Source of the DNA: Strigops habroptila
Lineage: Eukaryota > Chordata > Aves > Psittaciformes > Psittacidae
Assembly: GCF_004027225.2 (NCBI RefSeq)
Contig: NC_044282.2
Coordinates: 63,229,725-63,293,724 of the forward strand
Length of the DNA stretch: 64,000 nt
Direction of reading: 5' to 3'
This document shows, piece by piece, positions 25,386 to 34,800 of the stretch; the stretch's first letter is position 1, and each line of letters begins with the position of its first letter. The position numbers and the translations under genes are program-made. The notes below the pieces were generated by a model. That model did not search any database, was not told the DNA's origin, and saw only the letters and a program-made list of their open reading frames with translations.

Positions 25386-25549
25386 ATACTTACCTGGCAG
25401 GGGAGACACCATGATCAGGCAGGTGGTTTTCCCAGGGCGAGGCTCATCCCTTGCACTCCGGGTGTACTGACCCCTGCGATTTCCCCAAATGCGGGAAACT
25501 CGACTGCATAATTTGTGGTAGTGGGGGACTGCGTTCGCGCTCTCCCCTG
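25386..25549 (+). ncRNA. RNU1: U1 spliceosomal snRNA, copy 1
   Basis: U1 RNA of the snRNP that pairs with 5' splice sites. It is exactly 164 nt from ATACTTACCTG to CTCTCCCCTG. It keeps the ACUUACCUG pairing end, the Sm site AATTTGTGG and stem-loop IV (GGGGGACTGCGTTCGCGC). Stem-loop I reads GATCAGGCAG where vertebrate U1 normally has GATCAYGAAG, and stem-loop II has loop CTTGCACTCC instead of ATTGCACTCC. Copy 1 has A at nucleotide 81, where copies 2 and 3 have G. With DSE, PSE and 3' box present it looks like a working gene, but expression is not shown. Confidence 0.95.
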
Positions 25550-25562
25550 GCTTGATTAGTGG

Positions 25563-25572
25563 AAAGATAAGA
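25563..25572 (+). terminator. U1 copy 1 3' box
   Basis: AAAGATAAGA lies 14 bp after the RNA end and resembles the snRNA 3'-box core (AAARNNAGA, with one extra base). The 3' box directs Integrator-dependent 3' end formation. Confidence 0.65.
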
Positions 25573-25636
25573 CTTTTGACGAAGGTGGAGAGGAAGTGGT
25601 TAGGCGAAGGGCGAAGAGCGTGCTAGGCGGTCCTCT

Positions 25637-25721
25637 GAGCAAAACCTTTCAGCGCGGTCCGAAGGGTCTGGCAGCAGCGCAGGGCCGGTTCGGTGCCGCA
25701 CTGTGGCTGGCATGGGAGTTG
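25637..25721. repeat. Inverted-repeat arm A of the U1 palindrome
   Basis: This 85-base stretch, containing GGTCCGAAGGGTCTGG and GCGCAGGGCCGGTTCGGTGC, is a near-identical reverse complement of 26275-26359. Its centre of symmetry (about 25998) nearly matches that of U1 copies 1 and 2 (26006). Confidence 0.85.
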
Positions 25722-25859
25722 ACGGGCCAGGCACTGCACACGCTTGCTTTCCCCCTCGGGCCGGGGCTGCGCCCGAGCGTTCGCTTCCCCCCGCCTTGAG
25801 ACGGGGTCGAGGGGAGCGGAGCCCTCCCTGGCTCGCGGGGCTCCGAGGGTGCCGGTGCC

Positions 25860-26085
25860 GCGGTGCCCGGAACTGAACACAGGATTCGAGGTGCAGCCTC
25901 ACCAGTGCCGAGTACAGGGGGATGATCACTGCCCTGGCCCTGCTGGCCACGCTATTGCTGATACAGGCCAGGATGCCGGTGGCCGCCTTGGCACAAGTTC
26001 GTTTACCTTCAGCAGCCATCAATCAGCACCCCCAGGTCCTTTTCAGCAGCTTTCCAGCCACTTTTCCCCAGGCCTGTAGCGTTGC
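25860..26085 (-). repeat. CR1 LINE internal fragment at the palindrome centre
   Basis: Read on the minus strand it encodes [20 protein letters not shown] followed by ESCVQFRAP, a CR1 ORF2 3' region. It stops at GCCTGTAGCGTTGCA; the sequence that normally follows in CR1 is found in inverted orientation at 26165-26280. Confidence 0.8.
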
Positions 26086-26164
26086 AAAAACAGAAGCGAG
26101 GTTTTTCTGGTGTGTTTGGTGGTGCAAGCCTTGGGTATGCTGACACGTTATACAGGTGGGTTAC

Positions 26165-26280
26165 TGGTTTTGTTTCGTGATCTGGACGGGCTGAGTCGGT
26201 GGGCTGTGGTCAACGATGGGAGGTTCAACAAGGCAAAGTGCCGAGTCCTGCACTTGGGCCACAAAAACCCCGTGCAACTC
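26165..26280 (+). repeat. CR1 LINE internal fragment, inverted relative to its neighbour
   Basis: Plus-strand CR1 containing GATCTGGACGGGCTGAGT and TTCAACAAGGCAAAGTGCCG (reads [16 protein letters not shown]). In an intact CR1 this joins directly to the fragment at 25860-26085, but here the two face each other. Confidence 0.8.
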
Positions 26281-26359
26281 CCGTCTTAGCCACACTGCGG
26301 CACCGAACCGGCCCTGCGCGGCTACCAGACCCTTCGGAGCGGGCAGAAAGGTTCTGCTC
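26275..26359. repeat. Inverted-repeat arm B of the U1 palindrome
   Basis: Reverse-complement partner of 25637-25721, over 85 bases with only scattered differences. It lies 104 bp beyond the 3' end of U1 copy 2. Confidence 0.85.
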
Positions 26360-26440
26360 GCAAGCCCCCGTAACCCACCCGTCACCTCAAGCGGAACACT
26401 CACTGCCCATGACGCAATACTGGAACAGTTCCTTTCTAAA

Positions 26441-26449
26441 TCTACTTTT
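26441..26449 (-). terminator. U1 copy 2 3' box
   Basis: On the gene strand AAAAGTAGA fits AAARNNAGA exactly and begins 14 bp after the RNA end. Confidence 0.7.
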
Positions 26450-26462
26450 TCACCAACTAAGC

Positions 26463-26626
26463 CAGGGGAGAGCGCGAACGCAGTCCCCCACTACCACAAA
26501 TTATGCAGTCGAGTTTCCCGCATTTGGGGAAATCGCAGGGGTCAGCACACCCGGAGTGCAAGGGATGAGCCTCGCCCTGGGAAAACCACCTGCCTGATCA
26601 TGGTGTCTCCCCTGCCAGGTAAGTAT
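26463..26626 (-). ncRNA. RNU1: U1 spliceosomal snRNA, copy 2
   Basis: 164 nt on the minus strand, head ATACTTACCTGGCAGGGGAG at 26626 and end at 26463. It shares the altered loop I (GATCAGGCAG) and loop II (CTTGCACTCC) with the other copies and differs from copies 1 and 3 by one base each, so it is the consensus of the three. Sm site and stem-loop IV are intact. It points toward copy 1 and has its own DSE, PSE and 3' box. Confidence 0.95.
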
Positions 26627-26666
26627 GACACTCATCCCACCCGACACCTGCACACGACGCAGAACA

Positions 26667-26684
26667 CACACACACCTCACGGAC
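26667..26684 (-). promoter_or_regulatory. U1 copy 2 PSE
   Basis: Gene-strand GTCCGTGAGGTGTGTGTG at -58 to -41 from the RNA start, matching copies 1 and 3 in sequence and spacing. Confidence 0.8.
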
Positions 26685-26814
26685 ACTCCACGCGCCGCTC
26701 CCGACACGCGCCCCGCCACGCCGCGCGCTCCGCACCCCGCCTTCTCCCGACGCCGCACGCCCCTTCGGTGCCCGCGTGCGCCGGAGCCCACCGGGCTGGT
26801 TGCGCGTGGCGGGT

Positions 26815-26846
26815 GTCCCGTGATGCCTCGCGCTGCAAGTTTGCAT
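26815..26846 (-). promoter_or_regulatory. U1 copy 2 distal enhancer: octamer plus SPH/ZNF143 site
   Basis: GTTTGCAT (26839-26846, octamer ATGCAAAC on the gene strand) and GTCCCGTGATGCCTCGCGC (26815-26833, SPH site), about 190-220 bp upstream of the RNA start. Confidence 0.85.
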
Positions 26847-26878
26847 GGACACGCCCATACCCCGCACGCCCCGCCCCG

Positions 26879-28002
26879 CGGCTCGGTGCCGTCCTGTCTC
26901 GTCTCGTTTCCCTTCCCCGGTGCTCTCAGCGCCGTTCCGCGGTCTCCGCTGGCACCGCCCCGGCCTCGTTCCGGCCTCTCGCCACCGTTAACGAGCCGGG
27001 CCACACCCGGTTCTTACCCGGCCGCCAGCGCCTGGAGCTGTTCCCACTTGTTTCTCCCCAGACGTTACAAGCCATGTCTCAAGTTTGCCCCTAGTTTTCC
27101 TCAAGGCTGTTTCATGGCTCTGGCCTCACCCCACAAGTGCAGCACGTGTCGTTGTCCTGCACCGCCAGCCCTCGAGCAGCCGGCACGTCCCGAGAACAGC
27201 TCTGCTCTGCGGTGCCGAGGGTCTTCTCCCTGTGGCCGTGGGGCTGGAGCGGTGCCACCAGCAGAACCCACCTGCTCCCGCAGTCGTGGTGAGTTCCACC
27301 GGCCATGCCCAGGCACCAGGCCAGGGATCAGGGGGGTCTGTGTGTGCAGACAGAGCTTGAGGGCTCGAGGATTATCAGCCTGGAGCGCTGGAGCCGGTGT
27401 AGCTGGGGTGCTGCAAGCACTGCGATTCCCAGCGCCTCGCCTTCCCCAGAGAATATGCCCCACTGCTGCCATGGCACTGTGTGCCCCTAGTCTGTCTCTT
27501 CTGCAGGCACCTGCTCCTCCCATGCTGCTGTCAGCGCCCAGACCCCATGGTTCTAGCACCAGGGGTCGCTGTCTGTGAACGCTTTTCCTATCCGCCCTGT
27601 ACATGCTGTGGTGTTGACCTGTACCAGAGCCTAGCCCAGCACCACCCAGTGGGGGCTGCCCAGCTACCGGAACCCAGCCCGATGTCTGGGGACGCGGCTC
27701 CCTCTTTCTCCTCTGCAGGATCTGCCTGCACCGGAGCTGAGCTCGTGTCCCTGAGCCGCCCCGAGCACTGCTGGACACATCTTCCCACACACACACCCCG
27801 GCTCCAGCCTGGTCCCGCTCGGCTCTGACAGACCGAGCCCGGCGCCGGGCGGTACCTGTTCCGGTGCCGGTCCCGGTCTCGGTGCCGATCGCGGTCCCGG
27901 TGCGGGCGGGCAGCGAGAACCACCGGGCCGCGGTGTCGGAAAGGCCGTGGGCAGCGAGTGGCGACTGCTGTCGAACCTGCACGGGGCGCCTCGGCGAGAG
28001 AG
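26879..28002. other. Spacer between U1 copies 2 and 3; no gene recognised
   Basis: GC-rich at both ends. A short tandem array of GGTCCCGGT/GGTGCCGGT units occupies about 27857-27905. The middle part (27080-27830) has no similarity I recognise and only short, unconvincing frames on the plus strand. I see no conserved protein motif or RNA gene in it. Confidence 0.6.
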
Positions 28003-28032
28003 GGGCGGGGCCCGCGGGGTGTGGGCGTGTCC

Positions 28033-28064
28033 ATGCAAACGAGCAGCGCGAGGCATCACGGGAC
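28033..28064 (+). promoter_or_regulatory. U1 copy 3 distal enhancer: octamer plus SPH/ZNF143 site
   Basis: ATGCAAAC (28033-28040) and GCGCGAGGCATCACGGGAC (28046-28064), identical to copy 1 and at the same distance from the RNA start. Confidence 0.85.
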
Positions 28065-28194
28065 ACCTGCCACGCGCAACCAGCCCGGTGGGCTCCGGCG
28101 CACGCGGGCGCCGAAGGGGCGTGCGGCGTCGGGAGAAGGCGGGGTGCGGAGCGCGCGACGGTGCGGGGCGCGTGTCGGGAGCGGCGCGTGGAGT

Positions 28195-28212
28195 GTCCGT
28201 GAGGTGTGTGTG
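28195..28212 (+). promoter_or_regulatory. U1 copy 3 PSE
   Basis: GTCCGTGAGGTGTGTGTG at -58 to -41 from the RNA start. Confidence 0.8.
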
Positions 28213-28252
28213 TGTTTTGCGTCGTGTGCAGGTGTCGGGTGGGATGAGTGTC

Positions 28253-28416
28253 ATACTTACCTGGCAGGGGAGACACCATGATCAGGCAGGTGGTTTTCCC
28301 AGGGCGAGGCTCATCCCTTGCACTCTGGGTGTGCTGACCCCTGCGATTTCCCCAAATGCGGGAAACTCGACTGCATAATTTGTGGTAGTGGGGGACTGCG
28401 TTCGCGCTCTCCCCTG
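28253..28416 (+). ncRNA. RNU1: U1 spliceosomal snRNA, copy 3
   Basis: 164 nt, ATACTTACCTG to CTCTCCCCTG. Same altered loops I and II as copies 1 and 2, with one further change: T at nucleotide 74 makes loop II end in CTCT. Sm site intact. The downstream flank has only a poor 3' box (GTGAAACAACAGGA, from about 28425), weaker than in copies 1 and 2, so its activity is less certain. Confidence 0.94.
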
Positions 28417-28566
28417 GTATTACAGTGAAACAACAGGAAAGAGGCGGCCGACAGGGCGGAGCTGTCTGGTGTGGAGGCGCAAAAGGAATGAGCTGCGCCT
28501 GGGCTACTGCGGTGGTTATAACCTCGGGCTCTAGGCGCACCACGGTGGTTTGTTCTGGCCCAGGCC

Positions 28567-28824
28567 TGCGCACGCTGCCGGCAGGAGGCGGGTGTTGGTG
28601 TCACAGATTCGTGACTCTGCTTGACCTCTCACGCCGCGGCTCGGTCCCGCTCTGCCGCACGGCGGGCGGATCCATCCCCTCGGTCACGCGCGGCCCCGCT
28701 TGATTCGGGTTCGCGGCTCCCGGCGGGGCGGGGAGCTGCGCGCGCCCACGCGGCCCCGTCACGTGGTTGCCGTTCGCTACTGACGTTTCCCGGCTGACGC
28801 CATCCACCTGCGCCGCCGCTTCCG
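28567..28824 (+). promoter_or_regulatory. GTF3C2 promoter region: NRF1-like, E-box, CRE-like and ETS-like sites
   Basis: TGCGCACGC (28567-28575) resembles an NRF1 half-palindrome, CACGTG (28760-28765) is an E-box, TGACGTTT begins at 28781, and CTTCCG (28819-28824) is an ETS core. They precede the GTF3C2 start codon in a CpG-rich, TATA-less region. The sites are motif matches only. Confidence 0.4.
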
Positions 28825-28894
28825 CATCCGGTTCCGTGCTGGCGGCGCGGCCCGCAGCGGGGCGGCGGCTCCGGGAGCCCGTTGGGACCCGCCG

Positions 28895-31800
28895 ATGGCG
28901 TCCAGCGCCTCCCGGGGGCCGCGCTGCCGGGAGCGGAGCCGCCGGGGCCGCTCGGCGCGGAGCTCGGTGGCCGGCGGGCGCAGCCGGAGCCGCAGCCGGG
29001 CGCGGGAGGGCGAGCCCCGGGCGCTCCGTACGTACCGGCGGCGGGGCGGGGCGGCGTGTGCCGGGTCTCCCCGGGCGTCCGGTGGCCCCGGCGTGTCCGT
29101 GTGTGTACCGCCGCCGGTGGCCTGGCAGTGGCAGCTCCCCTGGTTGCTGTGCCGGGGAGGCGAGCCCTGCTGTGTGTGCTCGTGCTAACTGTTGTTATTT
29201 TGGGGCAGGGGAACTGTCGCCGCTTGGAGATCTAGGTGCTTTGGCCCACTCTGAGGAGGGAGTAGAAGCTGCCAAGTCCTCAAAAAGACCTGTCCGAAAT
29301 CAAAAACCCAAAGGCAGTCCCAGTGACCCCAATGGTCCAGCCCCTGCAGAGACTGAGGGTCATGGTGAGCCCTCAAGGACCTCTGAGAACGGGGCCGTGC
29401 TGCCCCTAAAGGCACCCGGGAAGCGCGGACGGAAGTCCAAGACGGAGATGCTGCTGCTGAAACTGTCTCAGGACCTGGAGTGCCCGACCCCGGAGCCCAT
29501 CTGCGTGCAGAAGATGCTGGGAAGCAGCGAAACCGCGGAAGGTCTGGACACCTCCCCCGGCGGGCGCCCCAAGAGGCGAGCAGCTAAAGTGTAAGCAGGG
29601 GTCTGGGAGGGGATGCTGCGGGGAGATGGGGAAGGACAGGCAGACACCGCTCTTAGAGGGGTTCATGGAGACCTCTGCCTCGCCTGGGGAATCCCGGTGT
29701 CTTTTCTGAAAGACTGTCTCACGTTGGTGAGATAGACTGATTCCCCATGGAATGACCTTTTCCTGCTTTAAGAGAAGGTGTTTGGATCCAGGAGCACAAA
29801 GGTGGGGGAGACAGCAGGGGCTTCGATGAGCTTGCGTGCAGTGGGTCTCTGACGGCAGTGGGCTATCTGCAGAGAGGAAGAGGTTTCCTTGGTTCCTGAT
29901 GAAGCCAGGAGGAGGCTTGTAAGGGAGGGAGCAGAACAAGCTGTGTGAGCCCCCACTGCTTAAAGTGCGGCCCTGGGGGAGCCTGTCTGCTACCCTGAGG
30001 GAGCCTGTGTGCTTTGGTCCCTCTGAAGGCAGCTCAGGCTGTCCCTGTGCTCTCCAAGTGCCTGCACAAGCCCTGGGGCTGCAAGGGCAGAGCTGGTGGG
30101 GTTGCAGCGCCCCAAGTTGCCTCGTTCTGCTGTGCAGAGGGAGGGTGTGGTGCCTGCAGCAGCATACCCAGTGCAGGAATTCCCTTTGCTGAGCACACTC
30201 ACAGGAAGATCTCTGGCTTTCTGGCTGGCAAAGGGCCATGCACTGCTCTGCCTGCTGGATGCATTCCCTGCCTGCTGCCGGAGACCCGAGGAGGCTAGTG
30301 TTCCCTATGGAGGGGCAGGGGATGCTGGCTGCCCAAGTGGCCCAGAGGCTGGCATTGCATCCAGACGGGCTCTGCTGCAGCCTGTCTGGGCAGGGCTGGA
30401 ACAAGTTCCTTACCCAGACCATGAGCTGGAGCAGCACATCTGCCTGGTCCTGGAGGGAGGGCTGGCTGGGCCCTGTGTGGTGCCTCCACTCACCTCTGGG
30501 AAATGCCTTTGGCGTCCCAGGGCTTTGCTGTACCTGCAGGAGCTGGCAGAGGAGCTGACATCGGTGTACCAACCTCCGGCTCTCACCGAGGGTGCCCAGG
30601 AGCCACAGCCAGAGCTTGAGCGTATCCAGAAGAAGCGTCGGAGCCGGAGGAGGAAGGAAGATGGAACAGATAGTGATGACCCTACACGAGATGCTGACTT
30701 TGTGCCCTCAAAGGAGATCTTGCTGCAGGCTGAGGAGGAGGAAGGGAGTGAGGAACCACTCAGTGAAGTGTCAGAGCCAGAGGTGGAGGTGCTCCGGGGA
30801 CACAGTGGGAAGACATCATCTGCAGGGGTACGGGCAGGGTCTCTTCCTTAGCCACTTCTTACCTTTAGCCTGGCAAAGTGTCTGAGCTGTCCTCTGGTGT
30901 CCTCAGCCCCAGCTGTTTGGGGCAGGACAGCCCTGGAGCAGGACTTGGGGGTGGTACTTTGCCTCTCAGCCATGAATCTGGGCATGAGCTCTTTGGGCTT
31001 AAGTGTGGCCAGAGGCAGCTCCAAGTGGGAGTGGATGGGGACAGGAAAACAAATACTCCTGGGAGAAGTTGCAGGCATCTTGAGCTCCTCTTGAAGCTGG
31101 TGGGAGGTAAAGGCAGGGTCTTGGAGGTTGTCTTTAGTTCACTGAAGTCCCCAGAATGGGGCTTTGTATCTTTAGCATGACATGGTCTTGGTGACTGCTG
31201 TGGCTGGGGGGACCTCTGTGCTTGTGGGCTGCAGGACAGGCAGGTCCCCCACAGGAACATTTGGGCAAGCATAGGCAGCCCTGGCCAGGTCCCCACTCTG
31301 AGTCTGCTCTTGTGCCCAGAGATCCAAGCCCCAGTGCCGAGGCCTTGCTCCCAACGGCTTTCACAACTCCATCATGGCCCCAGTGGAGAAGTGCTCCAGC
31401 CTCACCTGCAGCCTGTGAGTGGGGGGCTCGGGATGGGCTGTGGGGAGCGGTGGCTGTTGGTGCCCTGGGTACTGTTGCTGTCAGAGGCATGAGGGCAAAG
31501 GAGTATCAGGACTGACATCAGGAATGTCAGCCAGGTCAAGAGGGGGATGAGGGAAAGGCAGGGGCTGAGATCCTTGGTGTGGGGCTGCCTGTGCTGCAGG
31601 CAGGGGCTGCGCCGGGCTGTCACTGATGTCTGGCACATCCCTGCAGGCGGGATCAGAAGTACTCGCAGTGGGAGTTTCCTGACTGGATCCCTTTGGCACA
31701 CAAGTGGACGTGTCTCTCTGAAAGGTATCATTGGAGCAGTGTAAGAAGGGAGAGGGGCTCGGAGGGACGCACAGCACAGGTGCTGCCTGCACTCAGGCTG

Positions 31801-34800
31801 TGTGATGGGGCAAGTTCTGGCAACGTTCGGGCTAAGCTGGGGCAGGGAAAGAGCTGGTGGGGGGAACGAGGGCATGGTGGGTGCTGTACTCCTGCACCCT
31901 CAGGCAGGATCAGGCCCCAGCAGAAAGGATGGGGCCTTCTTATGGGCTTTGGGGGTTTCATGGACTTGGACATGGAATCTTAGCAGCCCTCTGGGTGTCC
32001 AGTGACAGGGCACACTAGGCTGTGCGGAGGCTTGGATGGGTGCTGGGGCATGGTGCTGTGCTGGCAGGTGACTGGGTGAGGGGTGGGGAGAAGTCCTCTC
32101 ACCACCTCTTTCTTCCCCAGTGAAGCTGCGCCATACCTGCCAGCAGAGGAGAAGTCTCCTTTCTTCTCCATCCAGCGGGAGGGCATTGAAGACGACGGTG
32201 TCTTGTACAGGGTAAACAGGTCTGTGATGGGGTGCCCTGAGGCACTGCTGGGGTGGTGGCTGTCATGCCTGGGACAGGCAGAAACCCCCCAGGGCTGCTG
32301 TTCTGGCAGGTCTGAGAGCTGGGTGGGCACCCCAGGGCAGCAGGAGTGGCTGTGGGCTCAGCAGCCAGCCCTGGGCTCTCACCAGCCCTGTGCCAAGGCT
32401 CTGCACCAGCTGGGTTCTGCCCTGCCTGTCCCTTGTGCTCACACTCTGCAGCAGCTCTGCTCTTGCCCCATGCCCTTACCCACCTCCCTGCTGTCAGGTT
32501 CAGCTCCCTGCAGCCCCATGAGGAGCGCCTGGATGTGTCCTTCTTCGTGGGTGGCCCTGTGTGGGCCATGGAGTGGTGCCCATCCCCGGAGGGCTCAGCG
32601 GCCTCTCAATACGTGGCTGTCTACTGCCACAGGAGCATGGAGGAGACGCACAGCGTGGCTGGGCTCCACGGGGGCCCCGCGCTCCTGCAGCTCTGGGGCC
32701 TGGGCACACTGCAGCCAGAGCAGGGGTGAGTGGATGGTGAGGTTCATCCTCTCCCAGAGCCGTCAGCCACGGCCTGAACCCTGCAGGGGCTGTGCTAGTA
32801 GCCAGCTTTGCTGCTGGTGTACACTGGAAGCTGCTGGTGTATACTGGAACTGCTGGGCACCAGCTGCTGTGTTCTTCATGGCTCAACCCATGCCTGCAGC
32901 TCTGCCAACAAAGCTGGGCTGGCTTACGCCATTGCTGCTGATCACGGCTGCGTCTGGGACATGAAGTTCTGCCCTAGCGGTGCCTGGGAGCTGCCCACCG
33001 CTGCCAGGAAGGTGAGTGTGCTGATGGAAGAGCTACTCAGGCCCTAGGAACCACCTTTGGTTTACCCCAGGGTTCCTAAGTCAATGTGCTTGCTAAAGCC
33101 TTGCCTTCCCAGGCTGGGGACAGTGACCCTGTGGCTGAACCTGTGTTGTTCCGCAGCACCCACAGATGAGCCGGCTGGGCCTGCTGGCTGTGGCTTTCTC
33201 AGATGGCAAGGTGGTGCTGTACTCCCTCCCGCATCCCAGGGCCCTGCAGCGCTCCAAGAGAACCCAGGTAAAAGGTAGGAAGAGCTGCGCCGCCGGGCAG
33301 CGTGTCCTGGCCCTCATCCCACTGTGCCGGGCTGGGCAGCGTGTGAGCCCTGGGGCTGGGGCCCCTCTGCCTGCGCGTGAGGGAGCCTGCTCTGCTGTGC
33401 CGTGGGGCTGGGGCACAGCTGTGGGGCAGCGGGACTATGCTCGGGCCAGTGCTGCCCTTCCCAAGAGCTGTGTGCAGTGGGGCAGCAGACATGGCATGAC
33501 TCCAGGCTTGGGACCAGCAGCTGCTGCTGCTCCCAACCTGGCTTCTAGCAGAGGGGCACGGCAGGTGGGGAGTCAGGCTGCTTTTTGGTGTCAGAGGATG
33601 TCAAAGTGCTGCTAACCAAGGATGCTGTGGGGCATGGTTCCTCAGCAGCCCTGCCTGAGGCTGGGTGCACTGAGAGGGTGCTGTCAGCAGCAGTGCTGTG
33701 GCCACAGTGGGTTTGTAGGGCGAGGCATACCTGCAGTAGTGTGTTCCCAAGCCTTTCCCCACCTTGCTGCTTGCTGTTGGGAGTGTGTCTTCTTGTGGCA
33801 GAGCTGCTTATTCCAGCCTGGCTCAAGCTGTTTGTTGGTAGCAGGGATCTGGGGCTCTGAGCACTTGGCTTGCCTCGGGCTAATGGTGCTTGTAATAGTC
33901 TCATCTGCTGGGAGCCTGGGGAGATTGATGGTCTGCGTTCTGCTTGTGGTTGCTCAGCCGTGGCCGACAGCCCGCACCGCACGTCTGTGGGTGACAATGG
34001 GAAATGGGCTCCCTGCACCTGAACGTGGCTGCCGACCCCCAGCAGCACCAGCCTCGCACCATGTGCTGGCGCTGCCTTTCCCGACCCCCTCTCTGAGCGC
34101 CGGCTCCGGGTGGTTTGCGCCGGCTGCCGCAGCCACCACGTCAGGAGCTTGCGGCAGGCGCGGATCCTTCCCCAGCCTGCAAAGCTCCTGTGGACAGGCC
34201 AGGTCCTGTCACGTAGCGTCAGCCAGGCTGCGGCTGCACGTACTGTCCTTGTGCTTCCCAGCCGGGCTGGAGGTGATCCTGCTTTGCAGCTGCAGGATCA
34301 GTGCCAGACTGCAGCACTGCTAGGAGCTCCTGGGTCGGCATGGCATGATGTGGCTGCACCGGCTTTCCCAGGGCTCCAGGTACCCACACCTGGTGTTGCT
34401 GCCTGGCAGAGCCCAGGGCTGTGCTCTGTGCCATGCCCTGGCTGTCACAGAGGTGCCAGAGAAGATGCATGGCTCCTCCGTATCTCTGCAGGACACCGCC
34501 TCCGCTTGCGGCTGTCAGGCGCTGGGGTGTAGACGTACTTGTCTGGCGCTTGCTGTGCCTGAGGACAGCCTTTCACCGCGGGGGGGGGAGGGCCCTTCTG
34601 CCCCAAGAGGTGCATGACAGGGTCCCCACAGCTTTTGTGTCATTTTACTGGTGAGGGAGATTGTCCAGCAGACAAAGCTGGTGCATGGGGAGCCCTGCAG
34701 GCACTTTGTCCTGAGCTGTTTGGGTGCAGGGGTTTGCACAATCTGCCCTCCCCAGGAGTGGCTGTCCTGGAGCAGTGAGCCAGGCTGCTGAGCAGCTCCT

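Noticed and set aside
26625-27578. 317-codon plus-strand frame
   Set aside because: It begins inside U1 copy 2 and its promoter and is compositionally biased, with no family similarity.
27101-28573. 490-codon open frame on the minus strand over the third U1 gene
   Set aside because: It runs antisense straight through a complete U1 gene and its promoter, has CpG-driven composition (Arg, Pro, Ala) and no domain. Similar frames appear over the other U1 copies because the DNA is duplicated.
30096-30851. Frame running from GTF3C2 intron 2 into exon 3
   Set aside because: The intronic part lacks family similarity, and exon 3 has a good acceptor at 30520. I treat the extension as chance, though intron retention is possible.
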